Shown here in pieces: positions 15,855 through 23,967 of a stretch of DNA of 64,000 nucleotides (position 1 is the first letter of the stretch; each line of letters begins with the position of its first letter). A program made the position numbers and the translations under genes. Under the pieces are notes generated by a model, which searched no databases, was not told the DNA's origin, and saw nothing but the letters and a program-made list of their open reading frames with translations. Origin of the DNA: Sphaerospermopsis sp. SIO1G1 (GTDB lineage Bacteria; Cyanobacteriota; Cyanobacteriia; Cyanobacteriales; Nostocaceae); contig JAAHFX010000008.1 in the NCBI GenBank assembly GCA_010672785.1, positions 107,369-171,368 on the forward strand, in the 5' to 3' direction.

Positions 15855-16442
15855 TTAAAATCCAATAAAATCTTTTAAATCATGTAAAATTTCAGGAATT
15901 AATGCCTTGTTACGAATTTCCCAATTACTAATCCGAAAAACCTCCCATCCTTCTTTACGTAATTTTCTATCCTCTTTTAATCGTTTTGAATAATTTTCTT
16001 CATCTGCTAACCAATAACAGTCTGAATTTACTTTTTTACCATAGTGACTGATATCATCTATAAGTATTGCATATCTTTTATTATCCCAAAAAGCAACAAA
16101 ATCTACACGGTATAAATTATCCGAATGCTTAGAATTAATTTGACGTAAATCTTTTTTAGTTTGAGAGTGCCATTGAATCCATGCTTGAGGTATTAAGGTA
16201 GGAATATTCTTATTAACCATATCAAATTTTTTTGCATATTGGATTAAAAACTTCTTTTCTGTATCTGTTTGATTCATACTAGCCAAACTTCTTCTAAGAT
16301 TTTTATTAGTAAATTCATCTACTTCAAACACTATTTCTAAGTTTCTAAAATTAAAATCTGGATAAACATTTTTTCTAAGAATTGCCATTCCGTTTATAAG
16401 CTCAAATTGAATTTTTTGTAAAGCTGTATTTACCATCTTCAA
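15855..16442 (-). CDS. Nuclease-like C-terminal part (DUF559/PD-(D/E)xK type), probably of a broken gene
   Basis: A 195-aa frame. The C-terminal half resembles Vsr/DUF559 endonuclease folds: YRVDFVAFWDNKRYAILIDD supplies the Asp and Asp/Lys strand, and KRLKEDRKLRKEGWEVFRIS is the typical helix-strand end. The true coding signal seems to begin at about FELINGMAILRKN. The preceding residues lie where a different frame from upstream (FEDGKYSFTKNS) reads into this gene. A single ancestral protein split by a frameshift near 16402-16440 is therefore likely. Activity is doubtful. Confidence 0.6.
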   Translation of the reverse strand: MKMVNTALQKIQFELINGMAILRKNVYPDFNFRNLEIVFEVDEFTNKNLRRSLASMNQTDTEKKFLIQYAKKFDMVNKNIPTLIPQAWIQWHSQTKKDLRQINSKHSDNLYRVDFVAFWDNKRYAILIDDISHYGKKVNSDCYWLADEENYSKRLKEDRKLRKEGWEVFRISNWEIRNKALIPEILHDLKDFIGF

Positions 16443-16815
16443 ATTTAATACCTAGCCCACTATATTGTAAGCTTTGATTAACATTCTCAACTGCATCTAT
16501 ATGTCTATCTGGTTGAGATTTAGCAACAGATTTTCATAGCTCGATAATGACTCGAATGATTTTACTACTATTGGTAGGTAATGAATTACCCGTATTGGTT
16601 GCATTAATTTCTCGTAAAACATCTACTACCCAAAATTCTCTTGAACTGCTATTGTAAGATCCATTTAATTCATATTCACAATTGTAAATAAAAAAGTCAT
16701 TTAATTCAGAAATAGTACGATATATAAAGTTATTCCATGAGAATTTATTGCTAGTACCATGACTACCACATATCATTTGAGCTAAATCTCTAATAGTTCT
16801 CTCAGATAAATTCAT
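16402..16815 (-). pseudogene. N-terminal part of the same broken gene, with an internal TGA
   Basis: Starts MNLSERTIRDLAQMICG at 16815 and reads well to IIRVIIEL, where a TGA interrupts at 16534. The same frame then continues with good coding sequence (SVAKSQPDRHIDAVENVNQ, then YSGLGIKFEDGKYSFTKN) to a stop at 16402. It likely forms the N-terminal domain of a defence- or stress-type protein whose C-terminal nuclease is at 15855-16442. I do not recognise the N-terminal family with certainty. Confidence 0.65.
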
Positions 16816-16819
16816 ATAC

Positions 16820-16987
16820 CTAATAAATATCCTCTTCTGGATCACTCCACTCTGTGAATCCTGTTTCTGCTAATTTCATAAACTCCCTCATTTCCAAAGT
16901 TTTTTGAATTTCTGCAATTAATTCATTAATTTCTTCTACAGGAAATTGGAGTATCATGGCTTTAATTTCTTCCTTTTTCACCTTCAT
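16820..16987 (-). CDS. Small antitoxin-like protein (55 aa)
   Basis: A 55-codon frame, MKVKKEEIKAMILQFPVEEI to ...WSDPEEDIY. A strong AAGGAG lies 8 bases before the ATG, and the gene ends 4 bases before the MNLSER start of the broken gene downstream. The composition (acidic, helical, ending TGFTEWSDPEEDIY) is typical of cyanobacterial type II antitoxins, whose last residues normally precede a toxin start. The expected toxin is absent; the broken gene above occupies its place. Confidence 0.65.
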   Translation of the reverse strand: MKVKKEEIKAMILQFPVEEINELIAEIQKTLEMREFMKLAETGFTEWSDPEEDIY

Positions 16988-17051
16988 TATTCACAACTCC
17001 TTTTGAATATCAAAAATATTGTGTGTAACTATAATAACCTAAATTTAAAAT

Positions 17052-17249
17052 CTAAACAACAGCAAAATCAGTCAACTTCCGAGTTTCAGGATCATGAAAA
17101 GCTAAAACAATATCTTCCTTGGGTACACCTTCTTTTAATAACTCATTTGCAATACCTTCTTCTGTCCAATCTTCCTCAATGTAAATTTTCTCATTTTTAA
17201 TGCGAATATGTACAGAATTACCTAAAATACAATTAACCGAGTAAATCAT
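17052..17249 (-). pseudogene. XisI C-terminal fragment
   Basis: 65 aa in which everything from about VHIRIKNEKIYIEEDWTEEG to PKEDIVLAFHDPETRKLTDFAV is the C-terminal half of an XisI-family protein. The first ~12 residues are unrelated. The frame overlaps the end of the upstream small gene by 17 bases. It belongs to a different XisI subgroup from the two copies at 12.8 and 15.1 kb. It is probably a truncated relic, although it remains open. Confidence 0.75.
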
Positions 17250-17505
17250 CTAATAATAATCTACCCTCAATCGGTTCATACTCATCTTCTAATAACCATA
17301 ATTTAGCTGTTTCATAATCATTGCTAGAAAATATTACTTGATAATTTTTAGCAGGATCATAAATTTGACATTTGCCTTGTTCATCTGCTAATAATAACAA
17401 TATATAAGGTGGTATTAACATTGGATCAATCCACACCTCTGTAAATTGCCAATTATTCTGTGCTTGGTTTTGTTCTGGGGATAACGTGATATTTGTTGTC
17501 TTCAT
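17233..17505 (-). CDS. Hypothetical protein (90 aa)
   Basis: A soluble 90-aa protein beginning MKTTNITLSPEQNQAQNNWQ and ending EPIEGRLLLDDLLG. The acidic C-terminus and Trp/Tyr-rich middle (FTEVWIDPMLIPPYILLLLADEQG) suggest a small immunity- or adaptor-type protein. It overlaps the upstream gene by 53 bases and the XisI fragment by 17, so it sits in a tight operon. I do not recognise the family. A partner (immunity) role to the 112-aa upstream product is an inference from the overlap. Confidence 0.65.
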   Translation of the reverse strand: MKTTNITLSPEQNQAQNNWQFTEVWIDPMLIPPYILLLLADEQGKCQIYDPAKNYQVIFSSNDYETAKLWLLEDEYEPIEGRLLLDDLLG

Positions 17506-17791
17506 TTATTTTGATTTCTCCATAATAAAGGTTAATCTGTGTACCATCGGGACTAATTCTATAACCAATTACTTCACTAAAATATAAACCATATCTTTCA
17601 TATTGTCTAATTTTACCTATGTATTCTCCTCTTTCTATAATAGCTTGGGTAACTGTTTCTAATGTTTGAGCATTTATAAAAATATGTGCTGCAAGTCCTT
17701 TTCTTAAAAGTCTCTGAACTTGGGGAGTATTTGGTAAATGCTTGGCTATATATCTTGTATCTAATTCTATAGGATAATTAATACCTGTCAT
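17453..17791 (-). CDS. Conserved cyanobacterial small protein (112 aa), possible nuclease-toxin fold
   Basis: A 112-aa protein with a basic helical first half (LPNTPQVQRLLRKGLAAHIF). The beta-rich second half has the order ...ERGEYIGKI / YGLYFSEVIGYRIS / INLYYGEIKI / KYHVIPRTKPS. Paired His/Arg/Thr in the last strand, and this strand order, recall small RNase-type toxin domains, but I cannot name the catalytic residues. Cyanobacterial proteins of this kind are annotated as DUF6972; that match is from memory and moderately sure. It sits 10 bases after an antitoxin-like gene. Confidence 0.6.
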   Translation of the reverse strand: MTGINYPIELDTRYIAKHLPNTPQVQRLLRKGLAAHIFINAQTLETVTQAIIERGEYIGKIRQYERYGLYFSEVIGYRISPDGTQINLYYGEIKINEDNKYHVIPRTKPSTE

Positions 17792-17801
17792 TATTTTTTA
17801 C

Positions 17802-18008
17802 TTAATAACTTCTCCCTAAACTAATTGCAACTTGAACAGAAAAATCTTCAGGAGCATCAATAGATATCTTTCTTAATTTAGACATTAGACTAGGTTTATT
17901 AACTGGTTTTTCTGCATTACTTAATTGTTCCATTAATCCATAAACTTGATTTAGTTCTTCTTCAGTTAAACTTTCCAATTTTTCCTGAATGATTTTTTTT
18001 GTCACCAT
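17802..18008 (-). CDS. Antitoxin-like small protein (68 aa)
   Basis: The start at 18008 (MVTKKIIQEKLESLTEEELNQ) is preferred over one 5 codons earlier because GAGGTGGG lies 6 bases before it. The helical first half (LTEEELNQVYGLMEQLS) and the flexible second half (KLRKISIDAPEDFSVQVAISLG) match generic cyanobacterial type II antitoxins. It heads the run 17802-17505-17249 of overlapping or closely spaced small genes. Confidence 0.7.
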   Translation of the reverse strand: MVTKKIIQEKLESLTEEELNQVYGLMEQLSNAEKPVNKPSLMSKLRKISIDAPEDFSVQVAISLGRSY

Positions 18009-18151
18009 AGTAACCCACCTCATGTATTACTGTTCAGATTATAAACAATAAACTGTTCTTGATAACCAATTTCGTCCAGTCGTAACTGCTGTAACATTTT
18101 TTTTACAATACAATAAAGAAAAGAAGAGATCACAGGAGAAAAAGCTAGACC

Positions 18152-20776
18152 ATGTTACAAGAATATCGTCAGCACGTTGCCGATCGCGCTCAATTAGGTA
18201 TTCCTCCCTTACCTTTAGACGCACAACAAACATCGGCATTGTGTGAATTACTGAAAAATCCCCCCCAAGGTGAAGAAGAGGAATTATTATATTTATTACG
18301 CGATCGCATTTCTCCTGGAGTAGACCAAGGCGCTTATGTAAAAGCTGGTTTTCTCACTGCTATTGCAAAGGGAGAAATTACCAGTCCTTTAGTTTCACCC
18401 ATAGATGCAGTGGAATTATTAGGAACAATGGTCGGGGGTTACAATGTACAATCATTAATTGACTTACTACAAGTTTCTGCAAATACTGAATCTAGTGATG
18501 CACCTTTAGTTATGGGTGGACAGGGTAAAGAACCCATCGCTGTGTATGCTGCAACTGCATTAAGTAAAATTCTCTTAGTCTATGATGCGTTCCACGACAT
18601 TCTCGAACTTTCCAAAACCAATCCCTACGCCAAACAAGTGATAGACTCTTGGGCAGAAGGAGAATGGTTTACTTCCCGTCCTCAACTCCCTGAAGCTATT
18701 ACCGTTACAGTATTCAAAGTTCCTGGAGAAACCAACACTGACGACTTATCACCCGCAACCCACGCTACCACCCGTCCTGACATTCCCCTTCATGCTTTGG
18801 CAATGTTAGAAACCCGTCAAGAGGGAAGTTTAGAAACCATTGCAGACTTAAAGCAAAAAGGACATCCCGTTGCTTACGTCGGTGATGTAGTCGGTACAGG
18901 TTCATCACGTAAATCTGCAATCAATTCCGTATTATGGCATTTAGGTAACGATATTCCCTTCGTTCCCAACAAACGCGCTGGTGGTTATATCTTAGGTAGT
19001 GCGATCGCACCTATCTTTTTTAACACCGCTGAAGATGCTGGTGCATTACCCATCCAATGCGATGTTACCAAAATGGAAACCGGCGATGTGATCACCATCC
19101 ATCCCTACAAAGGTGAAATTACTAACGAAGCGGGAGAAGTCATTTCCACCTTCAAACTCAAACCAGAAACCATTTTTGATGAAGTTCGCGCTGGTGGACG
19201 TATCCCCCTCTTAGTCGGACGTACCCTCACCGACAAAACCCGCGAAGCACTCGGTTTAGAACCCAGCACTTTATTTATCCGTCCCCAACAACCAGAAGAT
19301 ACCGGAAAAGGCTACACACTGGCACAAAAAATGGTCGGCAAGGCTTGTGGTTTACCCGGTGTACGTCCGGGGACATCTTGCGAACCAATCATGACTACAG
19401 TCGGTTCTCAGGACACTACAGGACCTATGACAAGGGATGAGTTAAAAGAACTTGCTTGTTTAGGGTTCAGTGCAGACTTAGTAATGCAGAGTTTCTGTCA
19501 CACCGCCGCATATCCCAAACCAGTAGACATCAAAACCCACCAAGACCTCCCCGACTTCTTCTCTCAACGGGGTGGTGTAGCGTTACGTCCTGGTGATGGT
19601 ATCATCCACTCTTGGTTAAACAGGATGTTATTACCAGACACCGTGGGAACAGGTGGAGACTCCCATACTCGTTTTCCTTTGGGAATATCCTTCCCCGCTG
19701 GTTCAGGGTTAGTTGCGTTTGCTGGTGCATTGGGTGTAATGCCTTTAGATATGCCAGAATCAGTATTGGTGAGATTTAAAGGAGAATTGCAACCAGGAAT
19801 AACCTTGAGAGATATTGTTAACGCCATTCCTTATATTGCCATCCAAAAAGGATTATTAACTGTCGAGAAACAGAACAAGAAAAATGTTTTCTCCGGGAAA
19901 ATTTTGGAAATTGAAGGTTTACCCAATTTAAAAGTAGAACAAGCATTTGAATTAACCGATGCTTCCGCAGAACGTTCTTGTGCAGGTTGTACAATTAAGT
20001 TGAGTGAAGAAACCATCGCCGAATATTTGCGTTCCAATATTACCTTGTTAAAAAACATGGTAGCACGGGGATATTCTGATGCTAGAACTTTGATGAGAAG
20101 GGTGGCAAAAATGGAAGAATGGTTAGCCAACCCGCAGTTAATGTCAGCAGATCAAGATGCGGAATATGCAGAAGTAATTGAAATTGATTTAAACCAGATC
20201 AAAGAACCAATTGTTGCTGCTCCCAATGATCCTGATAATGTTAAATTATTATCGGAAGTTGCTAATGATCCAGTACAAGAAGTTTTCGTCGGTTCTTGTA
20301 TGACAAATATCGGACATTATCGAGCGACTGCTAAAGTTTTAGAAGGTGCAGGAGAAGTAAACGCCAGACTGTGGATCGCACCACCTACAAGAATGGATGA
20401 ACACCAATTAAAAGCAGAAGGTGTGTATGATGTTTTTGTAGCTGCAAATGCTAGAACTGAGATGCCAGGATGCAGTTTGTGTATGGGAAATCAGGCGCGA
20501 GTTGAAGATAATACAACTGTGTTTTCTACCTCAACTCGTAACTTCAATAATCGCATGGGTAAAGGCGCTCAAGTTTACTTAGGTTCAGCAGAATTAGCAG
20601 CAGTTTGTGCATTGTTAGGAAGACTTCCTAATGTGCAGGAATATTTGGATATTGTCGGTGAAAAAATTCATCCCTTTGCTGATAATTTGTATCGTTATTT
20701 GAACTTTGATCAAATTGTTGGTTTTGAGGATGAAGGTAGAGTAATTAGTAAGGAGGAACAGGCGACTTTGGTGTAA
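18152..20776 (+). CDS. acnB: Aconitate hydratase B (bifunctional 2-methylisocitrate dehydratase type)
   Basis: Fe-S enzyme that interconverts citrate and isocitrate in the TCA pathway, supplying 2-oxoglutarate, the carbon skeleton for nitrogen assimilation. At 874 aa it is the AcnB form with the HEAT-like domain first. The [4Fe-4S] ligands appear as Cys in VFVGSCMTNIGHYRA and the pair in MPGCSLCMGNQARV. Other AcnB landmarks are FKVPGETNTDDLSPA and DTVGTGGDSHTRFPLG. The start ATG is near AGGAGAAAAAGC. It is flanked on both sides by accessory small genes, so it stands as a core gene within the island. Confidence 0.97.
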   Translation: MLQEYRQHVADRAQLGIPPLPLDAQQTSALCELLKNPPQGEEEELLYLLRDRISPGVDQGAYVKAGFLTAIAKGEITSPLVSPIDAVELLGTMVGGYNVQSLIDLLQVSANTESSDAPLVMGGQGKEPIAVYAATALSKILLVYDAFHDILELSKTNPYAKQVIDSWAEGEWFTSRPQLPEAITVTVFKVPGETNTDDLSPATHATTRPDIPLHALAMLETRQEGSLETIADLKQKGHPVAYVGDVVGTGSSRKSAINSVLWHLGNDIPFVPNKRAGGYILGSAIAPIFFNTAEDAGALPIQCDVTKMETGDVITIHPYKGEITNEAGEVISTFKLKPETIFDEVRAGGRIPLLVGRTLTDKTREALGLEPSTLFIRPQQPEDTGKGYTLAQKMVGKACGLPGVRPGTSCEPIMTTVGSQDTTGPMTRDELKELACLGFSADLVMQSFCHTAAYPKPVDIKTHQDLPDFFSQRGGVALRPGDGIIHSWLNRMLLPDTVGTGGDSHTRFPLGISFPAGSGLVAFAGALGVMPLDMPESVLVRFKGELQPGITLRDIVNAIPYIAIQKGLLTVEKQNKKNVFSGKILEIEGLPNLKVEQAFELTDASAERSCAGCTIKLSEETIAEYLRSNITLLKNMVARGYSDARTLMRRVAKMEEWLANPQLMSADQDAEYAEVIEIDLNQIKEPIVAAPNDPDNVKLLSEVANDPVQEVFVGSCMTNIGHYRATAKVLEGAGEVNARLWIAPPTRMDEHQLKAEGVYDVFVAANARTEMPGCSLCMGNQARVEDNTTVFSTSTRNFNNRMGKGAQVYLGSAELAAVCALLGRLPNVQEYLDIVGEKIHPFADNLYRYLNFDQIVGFEDEGRVISKEEQATLV

Positions 20777-20831
20777 TTTAGGTTAGGGTGGGTCTGGATG
20801 GACTCACCTGAAATGTTATAATTAGTATTTT

Positions 20832-21020
20832 ATGGGAAAGAGTCATTTTAAAAAAGCGATATCATCATTAGAATCTCGTATTGTTGAACACCAAGAAAAA
20901 ATTAGGCTAGAATTAGAGAAAGACTTTCCAGATACAGGTTTAATTAACCATTGGGAAAAAGAAATTAAAGCTTTTGAACAAGGTATCAAACAAGCATTAA
21001 AAAGGTTAGGTAAAAATTAA
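20832..21020 (+). CDS. Small coiled-coil hypothetical protein (62 aa)
   Basis: A 62-aa, lysine/glutamate-rich helical protein (KKAISSLESRIVEHQEKIRLELEKD... WEKEIKAFEQGIKQALKRLGK) with coiled-coil heptads. Its TAA overlaps the ATG of the next gene (TAATG), so the two are translationally coupled. I do not recognise the family. The pairing resembles small two-gene modules scattered in cyanobacterial genomes. The gene is preceded by AGGGTGGGTCTGGATGG, a short repeat also found at 21421. Confidence 0.65.
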   Translation: MGKSHFKKAISSLESRIVEHQEKIRLELEKDFPDTGLINHWEKEIKAFEQGIKQALKRLGKN

Positions 21021-21268
21021 TGACAGTTACAAAACAAAACATTAGCAGCGAAAATTCTACATTTAATCAGCTACTAATGGAATTACAGGAAGAATGTCAA
21101 AATGTAATTTCTTTAGTTAATCAATTGCAACTGTCTGAATTAAGCGATCGCCAAAAGGGTAAAATACTCTCAGAATTATTAGTAGCATCAATTCATTTAC
21201 ATTCCCATTGTGATGAAGATTGGCAAAATTTGATTTCTGATGAGTTGGAAACTTTAGTAGATGATTAG
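21020..21268 (+). CDS. Small acidic hypothetical protein (82 aa)
   Basis: An 82-aa acidic, Leu/Gln-rich helical protein ending DEDWQNLISDELETLVDD, coupled to the basic 62-aa gene by a one-base overlap. The basic-acidic charge pairing suggests that the two products bind each other. A toxin-antitoxin role cannot be claimed from sequence alone. Confidence 0.65.
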   Translation: MTVTKQNISSENSTFNQLLMELQEECQNVISLVNQLQLSELSDRQKGKILSELLVASIHLHSHCDEDWQNLISDELETLVDD

Positions 21269-21327
21269 TTTATAGAATTTTATGGATATCAAGAGGTTTA
21301 AACATGATTTAATTACATCCTGAATTT

Positions 21328-21420
21328 TTAACAAAAAATGGTGAAAAACAAGCAGAAGATATTATTTTAGCTTTTCATGATCCTGAAACTCGGAAGTTTA
21401 CAGATTTGGTACAATTTAAT
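21328..21420 (+). pseudogene. XisI C-terminal fragment on the plus strand
   Basis: The frame LTKNGEKQAEDIILAFHDPE, then TRKFTDLVQF, matches the last ~20 residues of XisI (EDIVLAFHDPETRKLTDFAV in the 17.1-kb copy). No start or N-terminal part precedes it; only the final strand and tail survive. It is the fourth xisI trace in the island. Confidence 0.75.
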
Positions 21421-21485
21421 TTAGGGTGGGTCTGATTGGATTCATCTGTCAAGTTATTAACAACCTAGAAAATAACATTAAAAAA

Positions 21486-22808
21486 ATGAGCAACACATCA
21501 GAACATACTTGGTATCAACAAAGAGAAATATTATCTTTTAATTATCTACAATCAATAATTACTAAAAAAGGATGTAAAATTCGTAAACTAGAGCAGGATA
21601 ATGATATTGATGCAGAAATAGAAATATTTGATACTTTACAAGACAAAAATCAAACATTAGCTCAGTTCATAAAAATACAATTAAAAGCAGAAGATGAGTG
21701 TGAAATAAAAAGTGATCATATTATTTATGATAAATGTCCTGTTAAGTTTTTGCATTTTTGTGATGTTTGTGATATTCCTGTTGTTTTAGTTTTATACGAA
21801 GCTAATACAGAAAAAGCATATTGGTTATGGATGCAGGATTATATTTACAATGATTTAGATATTAATAACTACACGTGGCGTAATAATCAAAATACAGTTA
21901 CTCTAAAAATACCTATTCATAATTTAGTTAATAATGATGAAATATTTTTTAAAGATATAACATTAATAGGAGATAAAGGAATTAATGAAATATCTCAGAT
22001 GCGTAAATCGAAAACGTATCAAAATTATTATACTGTGATGAAGCAGAGTGATAAATCTCATGGAACATTAAGAAGAATAGCCGTTGAAATCTTAATTGAG
22101 AAATCTTTTGCATATTCACACGATGCAATGAAATTAATAATACCGAAAATTAATAGAGATTTTATTAATAGTGATTATTATAGATCAGATATAACTAAAG
22201 AAATTTTTGCAAATAAACACAGTGATATTATATGGCTATTTTTCTATGACGATCCTTTACAGTTAGATCATGGGTTACCTTTTTGTCGCACTGAATGGAT
22301 AAAAAATCGTAACAAAATAAATCCAGTAATATTTACGAATAATGAGTATGAAAAATTAATTGATAGTATTCAAATTCAGTGGTTAGAAAATTTCAATATA
22401 TCTTCAGATTTTATAAGGAATAAGCAATTAACAAAAGGTAAATATTTTGATATAGCACAAGAACTTTATCAAAAATTCTGTGGTTTATACGATAAAATAC
22501 AGACAATATATATAAGTTATCAGAACTGCTATATTTCTTTAGATGAAATGAGAAATAAAATTAGAAGTATAAGTGAAACTACAAAACAACTAAATTTAGC
22601 AATATCTGATATAGATTATCCACCTTATGAGTGTAAAGATATGAATCAGAAATTAATTGAATTAGTTGCACTTTTATATAATATAGTGATTGTTTGTAAG
22701 GATAAAAATCATGATGAAGCAAATATTAAATACTTAGCTAGTATGTGTTTAAAAGATATTGAAAAAATCAGACCTTTGTATGAATATGAGAGAGAAAAAG
22801 CTAAATAA
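21486..22808 (+). CDS. DUF4365 domain protein
   Basis: A 440-aa protein from the ATG at 21486 (MSNTSEHTWYQQREIL); an in-frame start 20 codons earlier lies in a repeat and is unlikely. Residues about 8-165 form a DUF4365 domain, a PD-(D/E)xK-like fold: NDIDAEIEI, then FIKIQLKAEDE with the catalytic-type Gln/Lys strand, and a C-CDVCDIPVVLVLY strand. The remaining ~270 residues are helical and extremely AT-rich in codon use, lower GC than neighbouring core genes, which suggests recent acquisition. DUF4365 proteins occur in defence and mobile contexts. A nuclease role is inferred. Confidence 0.8.
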   Translation: MSNTSEHTWYQQREILSFNYLQSIITKKGCKIRKLEQDNDIDAEIEIFDTLQDKNQTLAQFIKIQLKAEDECEIKSDHIIYDKCPVKFLHFCDVCDIPVVLVLYEANTEKAYWLWMQDYIYNDLDINNYTWRNNQNTVTLKIPIHNLVNNDEIFFKDITLIGDKGINEISQMRKSKTYQNYYTVMKQSDKSHGTLRRIAVEILIEKSFAYSHDAMKLIIPKINRDFINSDYYRSDITKEIFANKHSDIIWLFFYDDPLQLDHGLPFCRTEWIKNRNKINPVIFTNNEYEKLIDSIQIQWLENFNISSDFIRNKQLTKGKYFDIAQELYQKFCGLYDKIQTIYISYQNCYISLDEMRNKIRSISETTKQLNLAISDIDYPPYECKDMNQKLIELVALLYNIVIVCKDKNHDEANIKYLASMCLKDIEKIRPLYEYEREKAK

Positions 22809-22843
22809 ATACAGCGGTTTCCAAAGTTATAGAGTTACCAACT

Positions 22844-23152
22844 ATGATTAATCTCAGTCAAGATATTCAATCCCTCTCAACCTTCAAACGCAACACCAAT
22901 CAACTAATTAATCAAATTAAAGAAACCTGTAATACTCTAATTTTAACAATTAATGGTAAAGCAGAATTAGTAGTACAAGATGCTGCATCTTATCAAAAAA
23001 ACCTCGATTACATCAAACAATTAGAAACAATGATTGCAAGTAAAAAAGAATTAGAACCGACAAAAAGCAACAACCAAAAAGCACTTGAATTTTTAAAAAT
23101 GTGGGAACAAGAAGGAGATGAACAAGAACAAACAGGAAGTTTCGAGTATTGA
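22844..23152 (+). CDS. Phd/YefM-family antitoxin (orphan)
   Basis: A 102-aa antitoxin of the Phd/YefM type: the N-terminal LSTFKRNTNQLINQIKETCN then LILTINGKAELVVQDAASYQ is the DNA-binding domain seen across cyanobacterial YefM proteins. The C-terminus is acidic (WEQEGDEQEQTG). Normally a RelE/ParE toxin gene follows within a few bases. Here the next gene is a different antitoxin (23196), so the toxin is missing. Confidence 0.82.
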   Translation: MINLSQDIQSLSTFKRNTNQLINQIKETCNTLILTINGKAELVVQDAASYQKNLDYIKQLETMIASKKELEPTKSNNQKALEFLKMWEQEGDEQEQTGSFEY

Positions 23153-23195
23153 TATCAATCTTTGTCATACGTAAATTTATTATATAATCAAATAA

Positions 23196-23435
23196 ATGAA
23201 TCAACAAACTATCTTTCACGAAATTGCTTCTCAAGTGCAATTATTCCAAAGTATAGAACAAAAAGAAACATTTATATTTGTACTTGGTGCTTTAACATCT
23301 CGGTTAATTAGTTTACATAAAGCAGCCGAAATTATGGAAATGGATACAGAAATGTTTTTGAAAGTTATGGAATTAATGGGAATAGATTTTTCATATCTTA
23401 CCGTTGAAGATATCGCTATAGAAAAACACTGGTAA
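23196..23435 (+). CDS. UPF0175-like antitoxin of a PIN-type module
   Basis: A 79-aa helical protein. The second half (LTSRLISLHKAAEIMEMDTEMFLKVMELMGIDF) has the helix-turn-helix of UPF0175-type antitoxins. It ends 5 bases before a PIN/DUF3368-type gene, the standard partner. As the toxin is interrupted by a stop codon (23441-23926), this antitoxin may now be idle. Confidence 0.72.
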   Translation: MNQQTIFHEIASQVQLFQSIEQKETFIFVLGALTSRLISLHKAAEIMEMDTEMFLKVMELMGIDFSYLTVEDIAIEKHW

Positions 23436-23440
23436 GTATA

Positions 23441-23926
23441 ATGAAAATAGTGTTTAACTCTTCCCCTTTAATTTTCCTATCCAGATTAAATTTCCTAGAT
23501 TTATTCCTGACAAACGAAGCTCAATTTTTCTTACCGGAAAGTGTTTCAACAGAAATCAGTGCTAAACAAGATCAATCATCTGCACATATTAATCAACTAA
23601 TCGCTGAGAATAAATTATTAATCTAAAAATTACAATTAGTTTCTTTAGCTAATCGGTTAAATGAGCGTTTAGGAATAGGAGAATCTCAAGCTATTGCTTT
23701 AGGTGTAGAATTACAACCAGATTATATTATTTTAGATGACTTTGCAGCCAGAAAAGAAGCAATAAGATTAGGATTAAATGTGAAAGGAACTTTGTTGGCA
23801 GTGATTCGTAAATTGCAAGTAGATGGTAAAATTAATATCGCTGATTTAAATAGTTTGTATGAACAAATAATGAATGTTAATTTTAGGATCAAGCGAGAAA
23901 TTTTTAATAGTATTTTTGAGTATTGA
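23441..23926 (+). pseudogene. PIN/DUF3368-type toxin with an in-frame TAA
   Basis: The first 61 codons (MKIVFNSSPLIFLSRLNFLD...) give the PIN-type opening with Asn-Ser-Ser-Pro in the first acidic strand. A TAA at 23624 stops it. The same frame then continues for ~100 codons with intact family sequence (RLGIGESQAIALGVEL, YIILDDFAARKEAIRLGL, NVKGTLLAVIRK) to TGA at 23924. The GESxA and LDD motifs are in the second part, so the stop removes most of the active site. It is probably an inactivated VapC-like ribonuclease. Confidence 0.88.
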
Positions 23927-23967
23927 TCAATATTTGATAATTAAAATGGCGATGAAGTTTTACTTTT

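Noticed and set aside
16946..17200. 84-aa plus-strand frame rich in His/Leu/Gln
   Set aside because: Antisense to the XisI fragment and the small antitoxin-like gene, which have better signals.
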